Shown here piece after piece: positions 34,121 to 42,974 of a DNA stretch of 64,000 nt. The stretch comes from Streptomyces halobius (GTDB lineage Bacteria; Actinomycetota; Actinomycetes; Streptomycetales; Streptomycetaceae): contig NZ_CP086322.1 in the NCBI RefSeq assembly GCF_023277745.1, positions 4,588,001 to 4,652,000 of the forward strand, read 5' to 3'. Below the pieces are notes generated by a model. It was not told where the DNA came from. It ran no database searches and saw only the letters and a program-made list of their open reading frames with translations. Within the stretch, counting starts at the first letter, position 1, and each line of letters opens with the position of its first letter. The position numbers were made by a program, and so were the translations under genes.

Positions 34121-34699
34121 CTACGACTTCTTGGGCGACGGCGCCGGGGAGACCTTCCCGCCCTGCGCCTGACAGCCCTTCTGCGCGGCCATGGCCTTGC
34201 CGACGTCGCCGGACTCCAGTTTCTTGAAGGCCGCCTCGCTCTGCTCGTTGAGCTTGTTGATGCCTTTGGAGAGTTTCCGCAGGCCGTCCGCGAACTTCAG
34301 CTTGTCCTTGGTGTCCAGCGCCTCGACCTGCTTCTTGAGGTCGGCGTATCCCCTGGACAGCGAGTTGAGTTCCCTGACCGCGTTCTTCTGGGCCTCCTCG
34401 CCGCCTTCGCTCGGCGGGGGGCCCGCCTTGTCCAGGGACTTGGCCAGCGAGGCGTAGGCGTCGGAAATCTTCTGGAAGGCGGCCGCATCGGTCTGCTGGA
34501 CCTTCTTGGAGTCCGCGCTGCCGTCATCCGCCGTCTGCATGGCGGCGTTGGCGTCCTGGATCTTCTTGAACTGGGCCTGCGCGGGGTCGCAGAACCTCTT
34601 CGCCCAGTCGTTGAGCTCTTTGTTGTCGTCGCCGCAGCCCGTCAGCGCGAGGAGAAGTGCCGCACCGCCGGACAGTGCAGCCACTAGCTTCTTGTTCAC
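34121..34699 (-). CDS. Small lipoprotein with helical domain
   Basis: A 192-residue lipoprotein. The GTG ending at 34699 is preferred because GAAGGG lies eight bases upstream; an ATG 18 bases earlier is also in frame. The signal KKLVAALSGGAALLLALTGC ends in the lipobox cysteine. The mature part is almost wholly alpha-helical with Lys/Glu/Gln-rich heptads (FKKIQDANAAMQ, YADLKKQVEAL) and resembles extracytoplasmic coiled-coil lipoproteins. It ends Pro/Ser/Lys-rich. The function is unknown. Confidence 0.75.
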   Translation of the reverse strand: MNKKLVAALSGGAALLLALTGCGDDNKELNDWAKRFCDPAQAQFKKIQDANAAMQTADDGSADSKKVQQTDAAAFQKISDAYASLAKSLDKAGPPPSEGGEEAQKNAVRELNSLSRGYADLKKQVEALDTKDKLKFADGLRKLSKGINKLNEQSEAAFKKLESGDVGKAMAAQKGCQAQGGKVSPAPSPKKS

Positions 34700-34835
34700 C
34701 GGATTGGTCCCTTCCATGGCTCTCGGCCCCGGAACATACACGGCCAAAGGGCCTGGCCGACGAGTCGGGCATCGCGGCCGCCCCTCATTGCAGCCATTTG
34801 CACCAAGGAGCGCAGGACCACCCGAGCACACCGAG

Positions 34836-34876
34836 GGCGGGCGTCCGGCGCACGCAAAACGCGCCGGACGCCCGCC
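34836..34876 (-). terminator. Terminator downstream of hppA
   Basis: A perfect 16-bp stem (arms 34836-34851 and 34861-34876) with a nine-base A-rich loop, about 40 bases after the hppA stop. Confidence 0.8.
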
Positions 34877-34917
34877 CGTTGACCTGCTCGGGGGCCTTTT
34901 CGCCGAAGCCGTCCCGG

Positions 34918-37341
34918 CTAGGACACCACCGCCGTCTCCGCCGTCTCCGCCGACTTCGCGGTCTTCTCGGTGAGCTCCCGGTTTCCGGAGTTGCCTTCGT
35001 CGCCCATGGCGATACCGCGCCTCTTGGAGATGTACACCGCACTGACGATGACACCGATCGCGAGCACCGCGACCGCGATCCGCACCCCGATGCTCTTGTC
35101 CTCGCCGTAGGAGAACTTGACCACGGCGGGCGCGATCAGCAGGGCCACCAGGTTCATGACCTTCAGCAGCGGGTTGATCGCCGGGCCCGCGGTGTCCTTG
35201 AACGGGTCGCCGACGGTGTCGCCGATGACCGTCGCGGAGTGCGCCTCGCTGCCCTTGCCGCCGTGGTGCCCGTCCTCGACGAGCTTCTTGGCGTTGTCCC
35301 ACGCGCCACCGGAGTTGGCGAGGAAGACCGCCATCAGCGTGCCGGCGCCGATCGCGCCCGCCAGGAACGAGCCGAGCGCGCCCACGCCGAGCGTGAAGCC
35401 GACCGCGATCGGGGTGAGCACCGCCAGCAGTCCCGGGGTGGCCAGTTCGCGCAGCGCGTCCTTGGTGCAGATGTCGACGACGCGTCCGTACTCCGGCTTC
35501 TCGGAGTAGTCCATGATCCCGGGGTGCTCACGGAACTGCCGGCGCACCTCGAAGACCACCGCACCGGCCGACCGGGACACCGCGTTGATCGCCAGCCCGG
35601 AGAACAGGAAGACGACCGAGGCGCCGAGGACCAGACCGACCAGGTTGTTGGGCTGCGAGATGTCCAGGCTCAGCCCCATCCCGCTGGCGGCGTCGCCGAC
35701 CTCCCGTACGGCCGTGGCGATCGCGTCCCGGTACGAGCCGAAGAGCGCGGCCGCCGCCAGCACCGCCGTCGCGATGGCGATGCCCTTGGTGATGGCCTTG
35801 GTGGTGTTGCCGACCGCGTCCAGGTCGGTGAGGACCTGCGCGCCGTCGCCGGTGACATCGCCGGACATCTCGGCGATGCCCTGCGCGTTGTCGGAGACCG
35901 GGCCGAAGGTGTCCATGGCCACGATCACGCCGACGGTGGTCAGCAGGCCGGTGCCGGCCAGGGCCACCGCGAACAGCGCCAGCATGATGGACGTGCCGCC
36001 CAGCAGGAACGCACCGTAGACGGCCAGGCCGATCAGCACCGCCGAGTAGACCGCCGATTCCAGGCCGATCGCGATTCCGGACAGGATGACGGTGGCCGGT
36101 CCGGTCAGCGAGGTCTTCCCGATGTCCCGTACGGGCCGCCGGTTGGTCTCGGTGAAGTAGCCGGTCAGCTGCTGGATCAGCGCGGCGAGCACGATGCCGA
36201 TGGCGACCGCCACCAGTGCCAGCACCCGGGGGTCGCCGCTGTGGCCGAGGATGTCCGGGTCGGTGACGCCGGCCAGGTCCTGGTACCGGGACGGCAGGTA
36301 GCTGAACACCGCGACGGCCACCAGGATCAGCGAGATCGCCGCGGAGATGAAGAAGCCGCGGTTGATGGCGGTCATGCCGCTGCGGTCGGTGCGCCGGGGC
36401 GCGACGACGAAGATGCCGATCATCGCCGTGAGCACACCGATCGCCGGGACCATCAGCGGGAAGGCGAGTCCGGCGTTGCCGAAGGCCGCCATGCCCAGGA
36501 TGAGCGCGGCGACCAGTGTCACGGCGTACGACTCGAAGAGGTCGGCAGCCATGCCGGCGCAGTCGCCGACGTTGTCGCCCACGTTGTCCGCGATGGTGGC
36601 GGCGTTGCGCGGGTCGTCCTCGGGGATGCCCTGCTCGACCTTGCCGACAAGGTCGGCGCCGACGTCCGCGGCCTTGGTGAAGATACCGCCGCCGACCCTC
36701 ATGAACATCGCGATCAGCGCGGCGCCCAGACCGAAGCCCTCCAGCACCTTGGGCGCGTCGACCGCGTAGACGAGCACGACACAGGAGGCGCCGAGCAGGC
36801 CGAGCCCCACCGTGAACATCCCGACGACGCCGCCCGTACGGAAAGCGATCTTCATCGCCTTGTGCGAGACCGCCGTAAGATCCTTTTCCTTGGTATCGCC
36901 CTCGGCCGGAGTGGCTTCCCGGGCTGCGGCCGCCACACGCACATTGGCGCGTACCGCGAGCCACATGCCGATATAGCCGGTGGCCGCGGAGAAAGCGGCG
37001 CCGATCAAGAAGAAGGCGCTGCGTCCCGCACGCTGTGTCCAATCGTCCGCGGGCAGCAGCATGAGCAGGAAGAACACCACGACGGCGAATACGCCGAGGG
37101 TCCGCAACTGCCGTCCCAGATAGGCATTTGCGCCTTCCTGGATGGCGGCCGCGATCTTCTTCATACTGTCGGTTCCCTCGCCGGCCGCCAGCACTTGGCG
37201 CACCAGCACCGCCGCGACCGCCACCGCCGCCAGGGCGACGACGGCGATCATCAGCACGAGGCTGCGATTGTCGGTCGTCAGCGACGGTCCGGCCAGAAAA
37301 GAGGGGGTGTCAAGCAACTGAGGGGTGTAAGGCCCCGCCAT
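34918..37341 (-). CDS. hppA: Membrane H+-translocating pyrophosphatase, K+-independent type
   Basis: An 807-residue integral protein that hydrolyses pyrophosphate and pumps protons. The ATG ends at 37341 behind AAGGAGG. It has about 16 hydrophobic helices. The substrate-binding acidic motifs are visible: FTKAADVGADLVGKVEQ with EDDPRNAATIADNVGDNVGD, and near the C-terminus SVVFLFSGLAINAV and NSGGAWDNAKKLVE. In VGNTTKAITKG (about residue 513) the Lys after GNTT is the residue that distinguishes K+-independent from K+-dependent enzymes, which have Ala. A C-terminal Glu/Ala/Thr tail follows the last helix. The upstream 500 bases lack genes and probably contain the promoter. Confidence 0.95.
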   Translation of the reverse strand: MAGPYTPQLLDTPSFLAGPSLTTDNRSLVLMIAVVALAAVAVAAVLVRQVLAAGEGTDSMKKIAAAIQEGANAYLGRQLRTLGVFAVVVFFLLMLLPADDWTQRAGRSAFFLIGAAFSAATGYIGMWLAVRANVRVAAAAREATPAEGDTKEKDLTAVSHKAMKIAFRTGGVVGMFTVGLGLLGASCVVLVYAVDAPKVLEGFGLGAALIAMFMRVGGGIFTKAADVGADLVGKVEQGIPEDDPRNAATIADNVGDNVGDCAGMAADLFESYAVTLVAALILGMAAFGNAGLAFPLMVPAIGVLTAMIGIFVVAPRRTDRSGMTAINRGFFISAAISLILVAVAVFSYLPSRYQDLAGVTDPDILGHSGDPRVLALVAVAIGIVLAALIQQLTGYFTETNRRPVRDIGKTSLTGPATVILSGIAIGLESAVYSAVLIGLAVYGAFLLGGTSIMLALFAVALAGTGLLTTVGVIVAMDTFGPVSDNAQGIAEMSGDVTGDGAQVLTDLDAVGNTTKAITKGIAIATAVLAAAALFGSYRDAIATAVREVGDAASGMGLSLDISQPNNLVGLVLGASVVFLFSGLAINAVSRSAGAVVFEVRRQFREHPGIMDYSEKPEYGRVVDICTKDALRELATPGLLAVLTPIAVGFTLGVGALGSFLAGAIGAGTLMAVFLANSGGAWDNAKKLVEDGHHGGKGSEAHSATVIGDTVGDPFKDTAGPAINPLLKVMNLVALLIAPAVVKFSYGEDKSIGVRIAVAVLAIGVIVSAVYISKRRGIAMGDEGNSGNRELTEKTAKSAETAETAVVS

Positions 37342-37857
37342 TCGTCCTCCTTGACGTTTGGCACATGGGCGCGCGGAAGCACGCTCAGGCGTCCTGAGCA
37401 AGATGTGGACGGATTCTAGGGAGCCGCTCTAGATCAAAACAGTGCGCGACAAAGGGAATTCGCCGGTAGCCGCGAAGATCAAAAGGAAGACGCCCGTGAA
37501 ATTCGCCCGGACGAAGGAATGCACCGAATTCGCTGACAGTCGCCCGACGATCTTTCTTTCGTACCGATCGCACGGTGATCGCCGCTGCTCACCGAGGCGC
37601 GCGGCGGCGTGCTTCGCCAGTGATGGGGGTGACGGCAGGGGCGGTTGGTCCCGTCCGTGGCCGCCGGACGGGACCGTACGACGCGGCGCCCGTCACCGCG
37701 GGAATCGGCTGACAGGACATCACGTCGAGTCCGGATCGCCTCGCATGACGGCTGACGCACGAGGGTGGCAGGGTGTCCTAGGGCTGCGCGGTGCCCCTCG
37801 CGCACGGAGGCCGTCCGCGCATACCGGGCAGGACGATTCCCTTGCCGCCTGAGGAGC
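37342..37857. other. Intergenic region upstream of hppA
   Basis: About 500 bases. The part at 37420-37560 is clearly less GC-rich than its surroundings and includes AT runs suitable for promoters. The remainder overlaps the decayed end of the next gene. No coding frame is supported. Confidence 0.4.
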
Positions 37858-38297
37858 CCTGGACGGTACGGACCCGAGTGAGGCTCATACAGAAGGCGGC
37901 GTCGGTGCCTTTCGCGGTGATGTCGTAGTGGGCGACACCGCTGTCGTCGCGGAACTCGCCGATGCGGTCTTCCGGTCCGCCTCGGCGCGGGCCGCGGCGT
38001 CGGCGGCCGTCAGGCCGACACGAACGAGCCCCTTCCGGCCGGTTTCCCGTCCGCGTTCTCGACGGCGTCCCTTATCAGCCACTCGTCCTCGTCAGCGCCC
38101 GGAAGGGCGGAGCTCTTCAGGGCGGTGGCGGCCTTGCGGACCGCCCCGCCCAGCGCATCATCGCTCCAGCGACTGCTGGACGACATCCCGTACAGGACGA
38201 CGCCCGCGAAGACCAGCGTGAGCACGATCAGCGCAAGGCCGACCGGATTGCGGTGGTGGTAGACGTAACGCGTCGTCCCCCACCGGCTGCGGACCAA
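37858..38297 (-). pseudogene. Membrane-anchored protein gene broken by two frameshifts
   Basis: Three frames together give one sensible protein. The first (from TTG near 38297) encodes a cytoplasmic start, a helix PVGLALIVLTLVFAGVVLYG and an extracellular part ending RDAVENADGKPAG. The second continues GLVRVGLTAADAAARAEADR. The third continues EDRIGEFRDDSGVAHYDITA and ends around FCMSLTRV. Each join needs a one-base indel. Either the gene is decayed or the assembly has two errors here. It precedes the anti-sigma gene in the transcription order of the opposite strand's block. No family is recognised. Confidence 0.45.
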
Positions 38298-38337
38298 GAC
38301 CGGCTCGTCATCGGCCCCTGACGCCGCACCGAGGGCG

Positions 38338-38766
38338 CTACGGAACGGCCGGAGCGGGCGCCGTGGGCCAGCTCATCCGGATCACTCCGCCGCATTCCCC
38401 GGAGGTCACCTCTACGTCGTCGACCAGCCCGCTGATGACGGCGAGACCCATCTCGTCCTCGCCCTCGGACTCTCCACCCTCCGCGCCTTCGGCGCCGGCG
38501 CCCGTCGCGGCGCCGGCGGGCACTTCGTCACCCACCTCGATCGAGAACGTCTTCTCGTCCTCGATCAACCGCACCTGGACCGGGGCCGCGATGTCATTGC
38601 TGGCGTGCAGCCCGACCGCGCGGCTGCACGCCTCGCCCACGGCGAGCCGCACCTCGTCCAGCACGGCCTCGTCCACCCCGGCGCGCCGGGCCACGGCAGC
38701 AGCGACCAGACGCGCGGTCCGAACGTGCTCGGGAAGGGCGCTGAAACGAAGTTCGACGGTGGCCAT
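38338..38766 (-). CDS. RsbW-like anti-sigma factor partner of BldG, degenerate kinase motifs
   Basis: A 142-residue protein starting at the ATG ending at 38766 behind GAGGGGG. It lies just downstream of bldG and corresponds by position to SCO3548, which interacts with BldG. The GHKL fold is recognisable (LDEVRLAVGEACSRAVGLH, GLAVISGLVDDVEV, GGVIRMSWP). In typical RsbW/SpoIIAB kinases the N-box reads EACTNAV with a metal-binding Asn. Here the residue is Arg (EACSRAV). The G1 region is replaced by a Gly/Glu-rich insert (residues about 85-110). This suggests a binder with weak or no kinase activity. It may respond to the phosphorylation state of BldG instead. Confidence 0.88.
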   Translation of the reverse strand: MATVELRFSALPEHVRTARLVAAAVARRAGVDEAVLDEVRLAVGEACSRAVGLHASNDIAAPVQVRLIEDEKTFSIEVGDEVPAGAATGAGAEGAEGGESEGEDEMGLAVISGLVDDVEVTSGECGGVIRMSWPTAPAPAVP

Positions 38767-38872
38767 GCCATCCCCCTCGATTTGCGGACGTGCGACGCGG
38801 GGGGCCGGACGGCTACGTCCGGGACCCCCCACTACTTCCTCCCCGCGCCGGGGCGCGGGCACCTGGAAACCG

Positions 38873-39214
38873 TCAGTCGGTCGCGGCGACGGCTTCGTCG
38901 ACCGAGGTGTGGATCGGGAACACCTTGGTCAGACCGGTGATACGGAAGATCTTGAGAATGCGCTCCTGGTTGCAGACCAGGCGCAGCGAGCCCTCATGGG
39001 CACGCACCCGCTTGAGTCCGCCGACCAGCACGCCGAGCCCAGTGGAGTCGAGGAAGTCAACACGTTCCATGTCCACCACGAGGTGGTAGCTTCCGTCGTT
39101 CACAAGCTCGACCAGCTGCTCCCGCAGCTTGGGCGCGGTGTATACATCAATCTCGCCACCGACCTCGACGACCGTACGGTCGCCAACGGTCCGGGTCGAC
39201 AAGGACAGGTCCAC
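38873..39214 (-). CDS. bldG: Anti-sigma factor antagonist BldG
   Basis: A 113-residue STAS protein starting at a GTG behind GGAGG, the same length as S. coelicolor BldG. The phosphorylation site is in [18 protein letters not shown], with the serine of DST as the acceptor, and the N-terminal [20 protein letters not shown] is the usual STAS core. BldG controls aerial growth and antibiotic production through partner switching with anti-sigma factors, including the adjacent gene product. A 106-base gap separates the two genes, and the divergent helicase gene starts 80 bases on the other side, so bldG promoters must lie in or next to that interval. Confidence 0.96.
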   Translation of the reverse strand: MDLSLSTRTVGDRTVVEVGGEIDVYTAPKLREQLVELVNDGSYHLVVDMERVDFLDSTGLGVLVGGLKRVRAHEGSLRLVCNQERILKIFRITGLTKVFPIHTSVDEAVAATD

Positions 39215-39294
39215 GGATCCTCCAGCACCTTGCTATCGAGCGGTCGCCCCCCTGGGGCCTCCCCACCGTAGGTAGGGGCGGATCGGCAGCCGCG

Positions 39295-41736
39295 ATGGCA
39301 TTCAATCACTTACGAGCAGGCGTGCACGACGCCTTGCCAGCATTGTCCGTCACTCCGGTGACACACTCGGTGCCGATGGCCTCCAATCGACTCCCGCCGG
39401 ATGCGGGCGCCGGCCCGCCCCCAGGCATGATCCTCGACCGCCTGACCCGGGGCGCGGCCCGCGCTGCGCGCATCACTCATACGGAGCACTTGCCCCCGCG
39501 GTTCGGCAGCCATGCCGACTGGCCCGAAGAGATCCGGCCGGAAGTGATCGACGCCATTCGTTCGGCCGGAATCGATCGGCCCTGGGCTCACCAGGCACGG
39601 ACGTCCGAACACGCGCTGCGCGGCGCGTCGGTCGTCGTCGCCACCGGCACCGCCTCGGGCAAGTCGCTGGCGTATCTCGCACCGGTCCTCTCCACGCTCC
39701 TCGACGGCTCCGAGGCGCCGAACGGGCGGGGAACCACGGCCCTTTATCTGGCCCCGAGCAAAGCGCTGGCGGCCGATCAGCGGCGCGCCGTACGCGAGCT
39801 GGCCGGGCCACTCGGCACGGCCGTCCGGCCCGCGGTCTACGACGGTGACACCCCCGTCGAGGAACGCGAATGGGTCCGCCAGTACGCCAACTACGTGCTG
39901 ACCAACCCCGACATGCTGCACCGCGGCATCCTCCCGGGGCACCCTCGCTGGTCCTCCTTCCTGCGCGCGCTGCGCTATGTCGTGATCGACGAGTGCCACT
40001 CCTATCGCGGGGTGTTCGGCTCCCATGTCGCGCAGGTCATCCGCCGGCTGCGCCGCGTCTGCGCCCGCTACGGCTCCGAGCCGGCCTTTCTGCTCGCCTC
40101 CGCCACCGCCGCGGAACCGGCGCAGGCGGCCACCCGGCTCACCGGCCTGCCCGTGGTGGAGATCACAGAGGACACCTCGCCCCGGGGCGAGGTGGTCTTC
40201 GCGCTCTGGGAGCCGCCGCTGACCGAACTGCACGGTGAGCAGGGCGCCCCCGTCCGCCGCACCGCCACCGCCGAGACCGCCGATCTCCTCACCGACCTCG
40301 CCGTCCAGGGCGTCCGCAGCGTCGCCTTCGTACGCTCCCGGCGCGGTGCCGAACTGATCGCCCTGATCGCCCAGGAGCGGCTCGCGGAGGTGGACCGCTC
40401 GCTGCCCTCGCGGATCGCCGCGTACCGCGGTGGCTATCTGCCCGAGGAACGCCGTGCCCTGGAACGCGCCCTGCACAGCGGGGATCTGCTCGGCCTGGCC
40501 GCCACCACCGCGCTCGAACTGGGCGTGGACGTCTCCGGCCTCGACGCGGTGCTCATCGCCGGCTATCCGGGCACCCGCGCGTCGCTGTGGCAGCAGGCGG
40601 GGCGGGCGGGACGCGCCGGGCAGGGCGCCCTCGCCGTTCTCGTGGCCCGCGACGATCCGCTGGACACCTATCTCGTGCACCACCCCGAGGCGCTCTTCGA
40701 CCAGCCCGTCGAGTCCACGGTCCTGGACCCCGACAATCCCTATGTCCTCGCCCCGCACCTGTGCGCGGCGGCCGCCGAACTCCCGCTCGCTGAAGCCGAC
40801 TTCCGGCTCTTCGGCCCCGCGACGGCCGGGCTGCTGCCGCAGCTGGAGTCCGCGAGTCTGCTGCGCCGGCGCGCCACCGCCTGGCACTGGACGCGGCGCG
40901 AGCGGGCCGCCGATCTCACCGACATCCGCGGCCAGGGCGGCTCGCCGGTGCAGATCGTCGAGGAGGGCACCGGTCGGCTGCTGGGCACCGTGGACGCCGG
41001 CGCCGCGCACACCACCGTCCACGAAGGCGCCGTCCACCTCCACCAGGGCCGTACCTATCTCGTCCGTCGCCTCGACCTGGAGGACGATGTCGCCCTCGTC
41101 GAGGAGGCCAACCCGCCCTACTCCACGACCGCGCGCGACACCACCGCCGTCTCCATCCTCGAAACCGACACCGAGGTCCCCTGGGGCGACGCCCGGCTGT
41201 GCTTCGGCTCCGTCGAGGTCACCAATCAGGTCGTCTCCTTTCTGCGCCGCAAGCTGATCACCGGCGAGGTCCTGGGCGAGACCAAGCTGGACCTGCCGCC
41301 GCGGACGCTGCGCACCCGCGCGGTGTGGTGGACCGTCACCGAGGACCAACTCGACGCCGCCCGGGTGCATCCCCGGCAGCTGGGCGGGGCGCTGCACGCC
41401 GCCGAGCACGCCTCCATCGGCATGCTGCCGCTCTTCGCCACCTGCGACCGCTGGGACATCGGCGGCGTCTCCGTCCCCCTCCATCCGGACACCCTGCTGC
41501 CGACGGTCTTCGTCTACGACGGCCATCCCGGCGGCGCGGGTTTCGCCGAACGTGCCTTCCACACGGCTGTCGAGTGGCTGACCGCCACCCGTGAGGCGAT
41601 CGCCTCCTGTGAGTGCGACGCCGGATGCCCGTCCTGCATCCAGTCCCCCAAGTGCGGCAACGGCAATGACCCGCTCCACAAGCGGGGCGCGATCCGCCTT
41701 CTGGGAGAGCTGCTGCGCGGGGTTCCGAAGGGGTAG
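39295..41736 (+). CDS. DEAD/DEAH-box helicase with DUF1998 zinc domain (MrfA/SftH-like)
   Basis: An 813-residue superfamily-2 helicase. Motif I reads VVATGTASGKSLAYL (about residue 115), motif II DECHSYRG (about 231), motif III ASATAAEP, motif V/VI region LELGVDVSGLDAVLIAGYPG and QQAGRAGRAGQ. The C-terminal MZB/DUF1998 zinc motif has four cysteines in CECDAGCPSCIQSPKCG. B. subtilis MrfA of this family repairs mitomycin-type DNA lesions. It is conserved beside bldG and the tad genes (the 'helicase/secretion neighbourhood'). ATG 39295 is used; an ATG at 39376 is possible. Confidence 0.93.
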   Translation: MAFNHLRAGVHDALPALSVTPVTHSVPMASNRLPPDAGAGPPPGMILDRLTRGAARAARITHTEHLPPRFGSHADWPEEIRPEVIDAIRSAGIDRPWAHQARTSEHALRGASVVVATGTASGKSLAYLAPVLSTLLDGSEAPNGRGTTALYLAPSKALAADQRRAVRELAGPLGTAVRPAVYDGDTPVEEREWVRQYANYVLTNPDMLHRGILPGHPRWSSFLRALRYVVIDECHSYRGVFGSHVAQVIRRLRRVCARYGSEPAFLLASATAAEPAQAATRLTGLPVVEITEDTSPRGEVVFALWEPPLTELHGEQGAPVRRTATAETADLLTDLAVQGVRSVAFVRSRRGAELIALIAQERLAEVDRSLPSRIAAYRGGYLPEERRALERALHSGDLLGLAATTALELGVDVSGLDAVLIAGYPGTRASLWQQAGRAGRAGQGALAVLVARDDPLDTYLVHHPEALFDQPVESTVLDPDNPYVLAPHLCAAAAELPLAEADFRLFGPATAGLLPQLESASLLRRRATAWHWTRRERAADLTDIRGQGGSPVQIVEEGTGRLLGTVDAGAAHTTVHEGAVHLHQGRTYLVRRLDLEDDVALVEEANPPYSTTARDTTAVSILETDTEVPWGDARLCFGSVEVTNQVVSFLRRKLITGEVLGETKLDLPPRTLRTRAVWWTVTEDQLDAARVHPRQLGGALHAAEHASIGMLPLFATCDRWDIGGVSVPLHPDTLLPTVFVYDGHPGGAGFAERAFHTAVEWLTATREAIASCECDAGCPSCIQSPKCGNGNDPLHKRGAIRLLGELLRGVPKG

Positions 41737-41739
41737 CGG

Positions 41740-42414
41740 GGCGGGCTTCCGGTGGTGGGGCGGGGTGCCGCTCCGCGAGCGGCGGGACGGCCTGGCGGAC
41801 GCCGTGGCGCCGCGCGGCCGCGTGACCGCCGTCCGCCTGTTGGCCGCCGCCCGCGAGATGGCCGCCGTCCGCGAGATGGTGGCGGTCTGCCTCTCGGCCG
41901 CCTCCGCGTCGGCCGGGCGAGTCGCCGGCCTCCTGGTGCGGACCGGCCGTGCGATCGCCGTCCCGGCACTGTCCGGGCTCGTTAGCGCCGCCCCGGCTCC
42001 GTCCGGCCGCGCCACCGCTGTCCCGGCGCCGCGCGGTCGCCCCCGTACGGGCGTCGCCGGCCCGGCCCGAGCCCGTACCCGGGACGTGAACGGGCTGCGG
42101 CCGGCCTCTGCGGAGACGTCGGCGACCGGCCCCGTCAGGGCACAGCGCACCAGGCGGGTGTGCTGGGCGGCCGCCACCCGCCGCGCCGCCGCGCACGCCG
42201 CCGCCGGGCCTTGGAGGGCGCGATCCGCGGCGGCCAGCGCCGCCAGGTCCGCGGCGCCGCCCGCCCGGTGCCGCACCGTGACGGCCTGGCCGACGCCGAT
42301 CAGCGCCATGAAGACCGCGCACAGCGCCGCCGCCGCGAACACCGTCCACACCGTCGCCGAACCCTCATCGCCCCACCGTCTCCTCCGCAAGAGCCACCGC
42401 CTCCCCACTGACAC
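41740..42414 (-). CDS. TadE-like protein of the helicase/secretion neighbourhood, 3' end uncertain
   Basis: The N-terminal 110 residues are family-like: DEGSATVWTVFAAAALCAVF with one membrane helix, then AVTVRHRAGGAADLAALAAAD and a Cys pair (AACAAARRV, LVRCAL). Such proteins are pseudopilin-like partners in Tad systems. The frame has no stop until 39310, which would add 900 residues antisense to the helicase. The tail from about 42100 is an Ala/Arg/Thr/Pro repeat without conservation. I give the range up to the helicase stop. A lost stop codon, a frameshift or a real long tail cannot be told apart by eye. The start GTG at 42414 overlaps the upstream gene by 50 bases. Confidence 0.6.
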
Positions 42415-42766
42415 GGGCCGTCAGCCGGCCCACACCGGGCAGTTCGGCCGCGACCCGTACGCGCACCACCTCGCCCTCCCTCGTCAGTGCCACCCGCGCG
42501 CCCGGTGGAGCCGCGGCGCGCGCCACCTGGAGCACCGCCGACCGTGGTTCCGACCGGGCCGCCGCCCGTGCGGCGGCCCGTGCCGCGTCCACACACTCGA
42601 TCCGGGCGCAGACCGCCATCAGGCCCCAGACGAGCGCCGCGACGACCACCACCAGCACCGGCATCACCACAGCCGTCTCGGCTGTCACGGAGCCCGCGTC
42701 ACGCACGAACCGCCCGGCGGCGGGGCCACCGGGGCGGCCCCTGCCCGCACTCTCAGACCTGGACAT
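42365..42766 (-). CDS. TadE-family minor pilin
   Basis: A 133-residue protein starting at the ATG ending at 42766, which overlaps the end of the Flp-like pilin gene by 14 bases. It has a short basic start, then GSVTAETAVVMPVLVVVVAAL, the TadE pattern with a Glu at the fifth position after the putative prepilin-peptidase Gly-Ser. A beta-rich C-terminal part follows. It belongs to the pilus/secretion operon running leftward from the cpaE-like gene. The pilus itself may not be made because tadA is disrupted. Confidence 0.85.
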   Translation of the reverse strand: MSRSESAGRGRPGGPAAGRFVRDAGSVTAETAVVMPVLVVVVAALVWGLMAVCARIECVDAARAAARAAARSEPRSAVLQVARAAAPPGARVALTREGEVVRVRVAAELPGVGRLTARVSGEAVALAEETVGR

Positions 42767-42947
42767 CGAGCGCCCGTTGGAGCACCGATCGCAGCATCCC
42801 CTGGACCGCTCCACTCGTCACGATCTTGTAGAGCACGGCCGCCAAAGCACATGCGGCAAGCGTCGTCATGGCGTATTCCGCCGTCGCCATGCCCCGGTCC
42901 GGCCGCGCCGTACGCAGCTCCGTCCACCACCGTCGAAACATCGCCAT
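42753..42947 (-). CDS. Flp-type pilin (DUF4244)
   Basis: A 64-residue protein. The leader ends TARPDRG, then MATAEYAMTTLAACALAAVL. The prepilin site is G|MATAEY with Glu at +5 and Tyr at +6, exactly the Flp pilin rule. The rest is one hydrophobic helix and a short tail. Start ATG follows a GGGGGATGG-type ribosome-binding site. It is the likely major pilin of the Tad apparatus. Confidence 0.88.
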   Translation of the reverse strand: MAMFRRWWTELRTARPDRGMATAEYAMTTLAACALAAVLYKIVTSGAVQGMLRSVLQRALDVQV

Positions 42948-42974
42948 CCCCCTTGAACTCGCCCCATCGACAGG

